This document shows, one piece after another, positions 19,600 through 28,278 of a stretch of DNA of 64,000 nt (its first letter is position 1; every line of letters starts with the position of its first letter). The notes under the pieces were generated by a model. The model was not told the origin of the DNA. It did no database searches and was given only the letters and a program-made list of their open reading frames with translations. Where the stretch lies: contig JANQQV010000020.1 in assembly GCA_028284865.1 (NCBI GenBank), forward strand, positions 372,001-436,000, written 5' to 3'. Source of the DNA: Rhodothermales bacterium (GTDB lineage Bacteria; Bacteroidota; Rhodothermia; Rhodothermales; UBA10348). The translations under genes were made by a program, and so were the position numbers.

Positions 19600-22500
19600 C
19601 TATTTGACGACGGCAAATTTGCCGACGTGCTCGCCGATACCGGGAGCCTTGACGTGATAGATGTACACCCCGAATGCAATGTCCTGTCCTCCGCGGGTCT
19701 GAAGATCCCAGAACACAGAACCATTGTCTTCGGCCGAATTATGCTCGATCTCATCCACCAGTTCACCCCGCAGGTTGAAAATCGAGATGGTTGCCTGCTG
19801 AGGCAGGTTGATGAACTGCAAACGACGTTCGCCGCGACCGGATATCTGGCTACGCTGCTCAAAGCCGGAACCACCCACATAGGGGTTTGGCACAACGCCG
19901 ATATCATCGAGCTCTTCCTCCGCCAACTGCACGTCCACAAAGGGCTCACGCAGCGTGAACTGGAAGTAGTCGCCCGTGTGGAATTCCTTTTTTGGCGTGA
20001 TGCGCAGGACAGTCCCGGGCCCAGGGGCTGTGGGAGTAGCACCATCCGGAGTTGAGAAGGACACACGATGCCTGAACTTGCGTTGGAATCCTTCACGATC
20101 CACAACGATCAAGTCGTCCTCGACGTCGAATTCGCGGTTGTTGTTGAGATCCTGGATCAGCAGCTCGACCACCTGATTGGTGGTGGCATTCAAGGCGAAG
20201 ACCGGTACTGTTCCGTTGAGGAACCCGATTCCGAAACGCGGCAAGCGATACGTCGAATCCGCCGGGTTCACCCAGTGGACCTCGTAATCGTAAGTCGTTG
20301 GAACGTGCAGGCTGGTTGAATCAGGGCGAACATTGGCAATCCAGTTCGTCGAGACACCGTCCAGCGTTGTGGGGTCAAGGTTCACAAGCTCTGAAGCGGT
20401 GCCTGCGCTTCCCACGTAGCCCGTCTGCTCTTCGACAAACTCCAGGGCACCGGCCTGAACTTCGTAGTTCTCCACTTCGACGATGAAGCCATCCACCATC
20501 GGGGGCTCATCGATCAACGCGTTGTTGCGAACGCGAATCTCGTTGGTTGCCATGTCCACGATGTCGAATGTCGTCGTCACCTGGATATCCGCATTCGGAT
20601 TGTCGCTGTCCTCACTCTTGAAGACGACGCGGTACGGATTGTTGGCCTTGATGTCGGCTCCTGAAATGATCCGGACTCCCATGCTTCCCGCTCCGACCCC
20701 TTCAGTGATCTGGGACAGATCCTCATTGACGGTTCCATCGACGAAACCGGCAGGTTTGCTTCGAGGAACGACGATAGCCGCATTTTGGGAGACACCGAGG
20801 ACGTTCCCAGCCAGGTCCACGGAGATGTTGAAGATGTTCTCCTGTGGGTCAATTACCGGCTGACCGTCCTCCTGGATACCCCGATCGTACGCGACGAGTG
20901 CGTAGTAATACGTCATCCCGTTGCTCACGTCATCATCGACGAAGAAGAATGAAAGACCGGAGTTGTCGCCAAGGTCGTAGACGGCCTCATTTTCCAGGAC
21001 CGTCACCGGACCTGAGATGTCATTGACCAGATCCCACTGCCCGATCGGCTCCATGAACGTCGGCGTACCGTCGACATTGGTGATCGTGCGGGCATCGGTC
21101 AGCAGTGGGTTCGTTCCCTTGTAGAGGCGGTAGCCCTCGAAGTCGAACTCCTGGCTGAACCGGTCGAAGCTGGCCACGGAAGTCGTATCCCACGTGAGGA
21201 CCACACGACCATCACCCGGAATGGCCGTCAACGTCGGCAGGAATGGAGCCTGAGCAAAGTTGTAGTCCGCGTCGTAGATGCTCTGGACCGTGCGGCGATT
21301 CTTGAAAAAGTCCTGCTCATCCTCACCAAAGACCCAGGCCGTCGAGAAGAAGTCCGTACGCCCCGCAAACAGGTTGACAGGTCCCGAAACGAAGAGCAGG
21401 AAGGGCTCGATGTCCGCCTCAAAGGCATCTGCAGGCGTTCCGAGTGGGAACTGGGCGAAGTTCAGGATGCGGTCGAACATCCACGTGTCCTCGCGCAGGT
21501 TGTCCCCATTCTCGTAGAATGGACGCGATGAAAGGTCGAACCCAGTCAGACCGATCATGTCGGATTCTGCCACGTCGAGCTCATCGAAGTTGGGCTCTCC
21601 CGGATCGGGCATGCCGTTGGCTTCTCCTTCATCCGGACCCGGATAGTTCAGGTCGAACGGCCCTTTCCCATCAAGTCCAACGTCGTTGTTCACGGATTCC
21701 CCTGCATCCAGGATGCCGTTACCGTTGACATCGTCAAACGCCAACCAATCGAGGTTCTCATCACCTGTCCACCACCGGCCGGCCTTGTAGGCTCGGGTTT
21801 CGGTCAGCGGGCCGTTGACAGCCTCAAAATTGATCAGGTCGTAATTGTTGGATACGTACAGCTGGATGGCATCCTGACCTGCAATCAGCTGGCCCGGTCC
21901 ACCGAACCGCTGCTCATCGATGATGCCGTCCTCATCGTTGTCCAGACCGTCTTCAGCACGCGTCGGGCTCTCAAGGAACGCAAAACCCGTGTATCCCAGG
22001 TCATACAGCGTTCCATCCTGACGCTGACCGATTCCGTCCTGGTCCCAGCCATACGTGACATCCTCCTGGGCGTTGAATGCAGCGGTCTCATCACCTTCCT
22101 CGTTCCCCAGACCATAGTCCATGATCTGGGTGAAGAACATTCCTTCTGTACCGTCCAGGTTATAGCGATAGTCCGTCTCTGACGTGTTCGACATCCGATA
22201 GAGGATGAACATGACATCCTCAGCAAGGATGTTTGCCCACTGGAAAATGCGGACCTGAGTCTGCAGTCCCATTCCGCCGATGGTTGAATCCGATGGCGAC
22301 GGATAGAACACGCCATACTGGGAGTTCGGCTGGCCCGTGACTCGGGAGACGTGATACTCCCGGTCAGAGTAGTCATCCATTACATAGAAGCTCTCCAGGT
22401 CGGCATTGAATACACCACGGCCGAAGAATCCATTCCACTGACCACCCCAGCCCGGATCATCGGGGTTGTCGAGGCGATCTGGCCAGATTCCGGGCCAGGA

Positions 22501-23031
22501 ATCCGGATCGTCAGAAAGGGCCGGTACTGGCTCAAGAAGACCAAGCGCGTTGATTCGACGCGTGTTGTGGAAGCCGTCAAGAGGCAACCATCCCCAAAGC
22601 TCGCCGCCTGGTCCAAGACGCTTTCCAGCCTCTCGATACGTCAGGATGACCGGGTTGACGAGGCTGTCGGGAGCACCATTGTAGAATGGCCACTTTTCAC
22701 GCTCGGCCCGTACACGTCCAGCGGCCATGATGCCGACACCGTCAATGTGACGACCACCGATTCCGCGAGGCCACACTCCCCAAGGGAGGTCATTCCAGCG
22801 CGAGAGTTCTCCGTGATTGCGGAAGTTGGTCTCGATCAGGTTACCGTCGAGAATACCGCGAGCGATCATCTCTTCGCTTCCGCGATATTCGGGAGGAATC
22901 TGCGTCTGGGCAGCTGCATCCATCGCGATGATTGACATCACGAGCACGCCCGCCAGCAGCAGGGAAAGAACGGAGTGGTGAGAAGCATGTCCCACCTGAT
23001 TGCGCATCGTGCGTTTCATGAAGTTTGACAT
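19600..23031 (-). CDS. Large (1143 aa) secreted protein with C-terminal T9SS/FlgD-Ig-like sorting domain
   Basis: Signal peptide; VVPNPYVGGSGFEQR...LQFINLPQQATISIFNLRGELVDEIEHN...VYIYHVKAPGIGEHVGKFAVVK at the C-terminus; acidic Asp-rich loops (DDVNGNGILDAGE). Confidence 0.82.
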   Translation of the reverse strand: MSNFMKRTMRNQVGHASHHSVLSLLLAGVLVMSIIAMDAAAQTQIPPEYRGSEEMIARGILDGNLIETNFRNHGELSRWNDLPWGVWPRGIGGRHIDGVGIMAAGRVRAEREKWPFYNGAPDSLVNPVILTYREAGKRLGPGGELWGWLPLDGFHNTRRINALGLLEPVPALSDDPDSWPGIWPDRLDNPDDPGWGGQWNGFFGRGVFNADLESFYVMDDYSDREYHVSRVTGQPNSQYGVFYPSPSDSTIGGMGLQTQVRIFQWANILAEDVMFILYRMSNTSETDYRYNLDGTEGMFFTQIMDYGLGNEEGDETAAFNAQEDVTYGWDQDGIGQRQDGTLYDLGYTGFAFLESPTRAEDGLDNDEDGIIDEQRFGGPGQLIAGQDAIQLYVSNNYDLINFEAVNGPLTETRAYKAGRWWTGDENLDWLAFDDVNGNGILDAGESVNNDVGLDGKGPFDLNYPGPDEGEANGMPDPGEPNFDELDVAESDMIGLTGFDLSSRPFYENGDNLREDTWMFDRILNFAQFPLGTPADAFEADIEPFLLFVSGPVNLFAGRTDFFSTAWVFGEDEQDFFKNRRTVQSIYDADYNFAQAPFLPTLTAIPGDGRVVLTWDTTSVASFDRFSQEFDFEGYRLYKGTNPLLTDARTITNVDGTPTFMEPIGQWDLVNDISGPVTVLENEAVYDLGDNSGLSFFFVDDDVSNGMTYYYALVAYDRGIQEDGQPVIDPQENIFNISVDLAGNVLGVSQNAAIVVPRSKPAGFVDGTVNEDLSQITEGVGAGSMGVRIISGADIKANNPYRVVFKSEDSDNPNADIQVTTTFDIVDMATNEIRVRNNALIDEPPMVDGFIVEVENYEVQAGALEFVEEQTGYVGSAGTASELVNLDPTTLDGVSTNWIANVRPDSTSLHVPTTYDYEVHWVNPADSTYRLPRFGIGFLNGTVPVFALNATTNQVVELLIQDLNNNREFDVEDDLIVVDREGFQRKFRHRVSFSTPDGATPTAPGPGTVLRITPKKEFHTGDYFQFTLREPFVDVQLAEEELDDIGVVPNPYVGGSGFEQRSQISGRGERRLQFINLPQQATISIFNLRGELVDEIEHNSAEDNGSVFWDLQTRGGQDIAFGVYIYHVKAPGIGEHVGKFAVVK

Positions 23032-23033
23032 GC

Positions 23034-25790
23034 TTAGAATGAGTATTGGAGTCCGAGGCTGACCTGACGAGGACCGGATACCCAGTCCGGACGAGCGAAA
23101 TACTCGTCGAGGGAGTTCAGCCCTCCGATGGCAGCACCAGTAGCCCGGAATTGCTCTTTTTCGAGGGCTTCATCCCAGCTTCCCGTCGTGGCATACACCG
23201 CAAACTGGTTGGCTCGATCCCACAGATTCTGCACCTGAAGGAAGAGCTGGACATCCTGTTCGATGAATGGCGGCGTGTAGTAGGCTCGCAGGTCCGTCCA
23301 GAATTGAACGGGGCGATTGGCATTGTTCGGGCGCGTTGATCGCACGAAGCCGCGGACTGTCGTGTACGGCTCACCGGAACGCAGCCTGTTGACCATCGTC
23401 AGCGAAAGTCCTTCAATTGGAGCGATCGTGACGGTGCTGTTGAACACGTGGCGTCGATCCCAATTCAAGCGAACCAATGACAAGATCGGCTCCAGACCTG
23501 ACTGGGCGCGCCCAAAGGCTTCACCCGGGTCAGAAGACGTTCCCTCTGCAAACTGCAGGGTGTAATCAAATGTCCAGGAGAGCATTCCGCCCGGACGATC
23601 GAACATCGAGAACGTGAAGCCGCGGATCGTTCCGAAGTCGCGGTTGATCCACTGCACGACCTGGTCACCGGTTGGCGTCCGATCGATCTCCTGCCCCGTC
23701 AGATTGCGGACGTCCTTGGAGAAAATGGTGAGTTCCATTCCAATATCATCCGAGAGTCCCTGCTGCAGCCCCACTTCGAATGCGAGGGTACGCTCCGGCT
23801 CGAGCGCTGCGTTGCCGAACTGCACGCTGCTGGCCTGCGGATTGACCTCGTACTCTGGATTGGTGTAGAGCAATGCAAGGGCAGGAATCTGGAAGAAGAG
23901 TCCTGCGGAGAAGCGCATCACCCCTGTCGATGAGATCGGGAAGGCGATTCCGATGCGTGGGCTGAGCTGCATGTCCGGATCCGGCTTCACGCGGTTCGAG
24001 ATTGAATCCTGGGATGCAGGATCGAAAATGCGCTCCTGCTCTGCCTGGCGCCATTCGACTGGCACATCAAAGTTCGAATTGAAATAGTCGAAGCGCAGAC
24101 CGGCGTTCACGATCAATCCAGTGAACTCCATTTTGTCCTGGATGTAGGCGGCGAACTCGGTCGGCGTGGCATCCAGTCGGTTGTCGGCGAAACGGTCAGG
24201 CGAGATGGCAGGCTGATTTCCCGTGCGGGCCGAACGCTCGATACCGAATGAGCGGTTCTGCAATTTGTGCAGACGCGTCATGACCCCACCTTTCACGAGG
24301 TGACGTTTGTTGATCTGACTCGTGAAATCAGTCAGTATCGTGTGGGTGATCGTCAGCTGATCATCCGTGAACAGATCGTTCCCTCCAACATCGAACGCAT
24401 TCTGGCCGTCCAGATTGCGTTTCTGGGGCCACTGGTAGCGAGGATCCGTCGGGTCTTCGAACAGATAGTTGTCCCACTTGTCACGAAGCAGGCTGTAGGA
24501 AAGCTGTCCGAATGATTTGGTCCCAACTGTGTAGCGAAGAGCAGCGATGTGCGTCTGGCTGCCATAGTAGCCCGTGTTCAATCCACCAGGCACGTATTTG
24601 GCATCGTGACTGTACGGGCTTGTCTTGCCGTCCTGCCAGAACAGGTTGTATTCGAAACGGGTGTTGCCTGAAAGTCGGGCCGTCAGACCCGTATTGATGG
24701 AAAGGCGCTGATTGGTGCCCATGGACACGAAATCACCGTCTCCATTCGATTCAATATTCCACTCGGCGGAGTCGCGTCCGGTGTTCAGACCTACCGATGA
24801 GTCGGCTGGCGCAAAGAGACGGCGGCCAAACTGATTACCATTGTCGTCCAGCCAGCGGGTCGTGACCTGAAGCCCGACCTTTTCATTCAGGAGCGGGCCA
24901 CCAAACGAGAACTGGACATCTGTCAGATTCCGCATGGGAGCCAGCTCGTTGTAGGTATACGTGTCCGAAACGAAATCAGAAGCGCGCAGGTTGTCGCCAG
25001 GACCGGTCGTCCGATTCATGAACTCAAGTTCGCGATCAGAAACAAGCGATCCGGCATACGCCAGTACGTTTCCTGACCATGAATCGGGAATATCTTTGGT
25101 GACGATGTTTACGACTCCAGACTGGGCCTGCCCGTACTCCGCGTTGAAGACCCCGCTGATGACCTGCAGGTTCGAGACCATGTTCTGCTCGATTTCGAAG
25201 GAGGCCTGATTGTTGAATGCGTTGTTGATCGGAATACCGTTGATCAGGTAGGCCACCTCGCCGGAACGCCCACCGCGGAAACGACCATCCACGACACCCG
25301 CCTGCAGGTTGATGGCATCGTTGATTCCCAACACAGGAAGGGCTTCAAGCTGCTCCTCTCCCACGACAGCAGTTGTCGTGGTTCTGTCCGTCTGCACGAT
25401 GGGGCGCTCAGCCGTGACGACAATCTCCTCCCCTTCCAGAATCTCCTCTCCAAGACGGAAGTCGACGCGCGTCGTCTGGTCGATGATCACCTCGATGTTC
25501 TCGATGAGCTGGGTCTGGAACCCGATGAATTGGGCCCTCACGGCATAGGTACCCGGACGAACGCGGATGATCACGTACTCCCCGTCCATGTCTGTAGCCG
25601 TTCCCTGGGTAGTGCCGTCGATGACCACGTTGACGCCTGGCAAAGGGTCTCCAGTGGCGGCGTCCACTACGCGCCCAGCAATTTTTCCGTAGATGGCGGC
25701 ATCCTCCTCAGAGGGACTTGCTGTTGCCGTGAATCCGGTGCCAAGCAAGAGGAATAGCAGGGCGCCGAGAAGGGGTGACTTTGAAACCAT
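23034..25790 (-). CDS. TonB-dependent receptor with carboxypeptidase-regulatory-like domain
   Basis: GKIAGRVVDAATGDPLPGVNVVIDGTTQGTATDMDGEYVIIRVRPGTY...; plug domain; C-terminal GPRQVSLGLQYSF. Confidence 0.92.
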   Translation of the reverse strand: MVSKSPLLGALLFLLLGTGFTATASPSEEDAAIYGKIAGRVVDAATGDPLPGVNVVIDGTTQGTATDMDGEYVIIRVRPGTYAVRAQFIGFQTQLIENIEVIIDQTTRVDFRLGEEILEGEEIVVTAERPIVQTDRTTTTAVVGEEQLEALPVLGINDAINLQAGVVDGRFRGGRSGEVAYLINGIPINNAFNNQASFEIEQNMVSNLQVISGVFNAEYGQAQSGVVNIVTKDIPDSWSGNVLAYAGSLVSDRELEFMNRTTGPGDNLRASDFVSDTYTYNELAPMRNLTDVQFSFGGPLLNEKVGLQVTTRWLDDNGNQFGRRLFAPADSSVGLNTGRDSAEWNIESNGDGDFVSMGTNQRLSINTGLTARLSGNTRFEYNLFWQDGKTSPYSHDAKYVPGGLNTGYYGSQTHIAALRYTVGTKSFGQLSYSLLRDKWDNYLFEDPTDPRYQWPQKRNLDGQNAFDVGGNDLFTDDQLTITHTILTDFTSQINKRHLVKGGVMTRLHKLQNRSFGIERSARTGNQPAISPDRFADNRLDATPTEFAAYIQDKMEFTGLIVNAGLRFDYFNSNFDVPVEWRQAEQERIFDPASQDSISNRVKPDPDMQLSPRIGIAFPISSTGVMRFSAGLFFQIPALALLYTNPEYEVNPQASSVQFGNAALEPERTLAFEVGLQQGLSDDIGMELTIFSKDVRNLTGQEIDRTPTGDQVVQWINRDFGTIRGFTFSMFDRPGGMLSWTFDYTLQFAEGTSSDPGEAFGRAQSGLEPILSLVRLNWDRRHVFNSTVTIAPIEGLSLTMVNRLRSGEPYTTVRGFVRSTRPNNANRPVQFWTDLRAYYTPPFIEQDVQLFLQVQNLWDRANQFAVYATTGSWDEALEKEQFRATGAAIGGLNSLDEYFARPDWVSGPRQVSLGLQYSF

Positions 25791-25827
25791 GGGATCCGGG
25801 GATTCCAGTTGAAAAGAACCGTCAACG

Positions 25828-25861
25828 ACGCGGGGCCTGCCTGAGAAGGCTGGCCCCGCGT
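25828..25861 (-). other. Strong intercistronic hairpin
   Basis: ACGCGGGGCC-A-GCCT-TCTC-AGGC-A-GGCCCCGCGT (minus strand): 14-bp stem with one A/A mismatch, no adjoining U tract. Confidence 0.65.
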
Positions 25862-25886
25862 ACACTCGACGGAATGTGCGATGTGC

Positions 25887-28127
25887 TTACTTCAGCAGCA
25901 TCATGGTCCGCGTCTGGGTGAATTCACCTCCAGCCTGCAGACGATAGATGTACATACCGGAGGTCAGCTGCGACGCGTCAAACGTGACAGCGTGCGTGCC
26001 GGCCGGCATGGTACGTCCGTTGACCAGCGTGGCAACACGCTGTCCAAGCACATTGTAAACGTCCAGGCGAACGTCCGAGGCGTTCGGGATGGAGAATTCA
26101 ATGTTCGTGCTCGGGTTGAACGGGTTCGGGTAGTTCTGCTCAAGGGCGAACTCATATGGAAGAGCCGAATTGGCCTCTTCGATATCCGTAGCCGTCACAG
26201 CCGTACCAGCGATCGCGACAGGCTGCCAGGTCGACGGGTTGTTCCAAGCGCCCGGGCCGCCAAAGAGCGTCCAGTTGACCTGGGCTTCACGTCCACCACC
26301 AGCGTCCCGATCTCCCAGGGCGAGGTTGAATGGAATGACCTTGAGAGCGTCGCTTGCTGGGACAGCAAGTGGCTGGTCAGTCGTCGGATCCAATACGGAT
26401 TCCAGCGGAATGGCGACGAGGAAACGATAGCCAGTGGCCGTTTTCTCAGCAGCTCCACCAGCACCCTGAACAGGACCGGATGCCGTCGAGCCCGTGGCAC
26501 CAGCCGGATCAGCGTGAGACCAGATTCCGATACCCAGAACGTTGCCCGCTTCGTCAGCTTCCACCGCCATGCGGATCTGGAAGTCAGCGGTGTTTCCGCG
26601 GCCATACTGGCCATTCGGAGAGCGATTCAGCAAACCGCCACCGGGGACTTCGCGAACATCGTAGTTACCGAAGAAGATTTCGAACGAGTCGAAATTCCAG
26701 GTGCCTGCGCCGTCGGCGTTGGCGCCAGGGAAACCAGCAACGTCATCTGTGACTTCTGCATAGACATACAGGAATCCGAATTCGTCGATGGCCACTTTGG
26801 CCATGGCCGAGATATCGGCGGCCGCACCGTCACCAGTCGGTGCTGGAGCATCACCCGATGTCCAGTGATCAGGGGTGATCATGAACGGCGCGTTGCCCGG
26901 GAATCCATCGTCGGAAATCGTGCCAGAGGCGACGTTATCGAAGATGGTCGTCGACTGCGCTTCCGTCAACACGCGAATGAACGGTGCTTCCGGGAGGTTC
27001 GGGTTGGCCACTTCACCTGAAGAACCGCCCACAAACGTGTTTTCAACGCCGAAGAGGCTCTTGGAGGTCACCGCGTAGTAGAACGGATCACCCGCCAGGG
27101 AAACGTGTGGCAGCTCAACCTGGTGGTCGATGGAAAACTCTGTGTCGTTGAACGATTTCGAGCCAATCAATGAGACGCTTCCAGCCAGAATATCCTGCGA
27201 TGTAATCGGGCTCTCGGAGGCGTAAACGTTGTATCCACCAAAATCAGGATTTGGCGTCCAGCTGATCGTGTTGACATCGCCGTTGGCAGCAAATGACGCG
27301 CCACTCATGGCAATAGGGCCCTGTGTGGCCACCGACACGTCGGTGTTTGGACCACCGATGTAAACGTCGTCGAGGTAGATCGGGCCGCCACCGGTGTTGT
27401 TGTCAAAGAAGACCGTCAGGCTGTAGACACCGTCCCACTGGAATTCTTCGAAACAGGCGTCACCGTTGCACTCGCCTGGGCCCCAAACGCCGAATCCACC
27501 AACGGACCAGGCACCGCCGTATGTCCACTGGGCTGCGTTGTCATCCAGCGGAGTCGCGAGGGCATTACCGTTGATGTCCTTGCCGACTTTGGCAGAGTCG
27601 AGTCCAGCGACAGTCGTCGGCGGCAGCGGAATGGCCAGATCGTGCCACTGTCCGTTGCGCATGGCTTCTGGAATGGTCCAATTGAGACGGGACTGGAGAT
27701 CAGCCGTGCCATCGTTGGCCGGGCTGTCATCCGTTTTGTCGAACATGGTGATCCAGACACCTGGCTGACCCGCATTGGCAGGGTCAACGAGAAGCTTCAT
27801 GTAGAGCGTGTCTCCTTCCCCAGCACTCATGCCCACGTTCTGGGACATGTCAATGCCTTCCGACTTCGAGAACCGGTAGCCGTTCTCCGACCAGTTACCG
27901 TAGTCGTACTTGTGGACACGGTTGCCAGAAGTCGGATCCAGGGGATCAAGGACGATGGGAGCCGAGGCTTCAGGAATGAGGACGTTAGGTCCGTCGAAGA
28001 AGAAAATGAAATCGTCGCCGAGCTCAGTCATGCCGCTCTGGGCTGATGCCGGGACCGCAATCATAGCGGTCAGGAGAAGCATCATGAACGGCAGCACAGC
28101 GACGCGCGTGGTAGCACTCGTGTTCAT
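25887..28127 (-). CDS. Secreted CBM9-like protein with T9SS type A sorting domain
   Basis: Signal peptide MLLLTAMIAVPASAQ; CBM9-like region; C-terminus YEFALEQNYPNPFNPSTNIEFSIPNASDVRLDVYNVLGQRVATLVNGRTMPAGTHAVTFDASQLTSGMYIYRLQ. Confidence 0.85.
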   Translation of the reverse strand: MNTSATTRVAVLPFMMLLLTAMIAVPASAQSGMTELGDDFIFFFDGPNVLIPEASAPIVLDPLDPTSGNRVHKYDYGNWSENGYRFSKSEGIDMSQNVGMSAGEGDTLYMKLLVDPANAGQPGVWITMFDKTDDSPANDGTADLQSRLNWTIPEAMRNGQWHDLAIPLPPTTVAGLDSAKVGKDINGNALATPLDDNAAQWTYGGAWSVGGFGVWGPGECNGDACFEEFQWDGVYSLTVFFDNNTGGGPIYLDDVYIGGPNTDVSVATQGPIAMSGASFAANGDVNTISWTPNPDFGGYNVYASESPITSQDILAGSVSLIGSKSFNDTEFSIDHQVELPHVSLAGDPFYYAVTSKSLFGVENTFVGGSSGEVANPNLPEAPFIRVLTEAQSTTIFDNVASGTISDDGFPGNAPFMITPDHWTSGDAPAPTGDGAAADISAMAKVAIDEFGFLYVYAEVTDDVAGFPGANADGAGTWNFDSFEIFFGNYDVREVPGGGLLNRSPNGQYGRGNTADFQIRMAVEADEAGNVLGIGIWSHADPAGATGSTASGPVQGAGGAAEKTATGYRFLVAIPLESVLDPTTDQPLAVPASDALKVIPFNLALGDRDAGGGREAQVNWTLFGGPGAWNNPSTWQPVAIAGTAVTATDIEEANSALPYEFALEQNYPNPFNPSTNIEFSIPNASDVRLDVYNVLGQRVATLVNGRTMPAGTHAVTFDASQLTSGMYIYRLQAGGEFTQTRTMMLLK

Positions 28128-28187
28128 TGCATTGCTTGATGGTTAGTTGTGGAGTACGGGTCCGGCAGGGGTTCAACCGGCCCCTCC

Positions 28188-28201
28188 TGAAAACCTTTTC
28201 A
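28188..28201. promoter_or_regulatory. Predicted LacI-family operator
   Basis: TGAAAACCTTTTCA, 60 bp upstream of the 28127 start codon. Confidence 0.75.
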
Positions 28202-28230
28202 CGATGAAGGTATTAACGCCCTCTCATAAA

Positions 28231-28244
28231 TGAAAACGTTTTCA
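28231..28244. promoter_or_regulatory. Predicted LacI-family operator (perfect palindrome with central CpG)
   Basis: TGAAAACGTTTTCA. Confidence 0.8.
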
Positions 28245-28278
28245 GGCCATTTTCAGTTTTCAGATCGTCAGATTTTCG

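Noticed and set aside
25881-27020. 379-aa plus-strand ORF
   Set aside because: Antisense to the CBM9/T9SS gene, which has a clear signal peptide and CTD; no recognisable domain in the shadow frame
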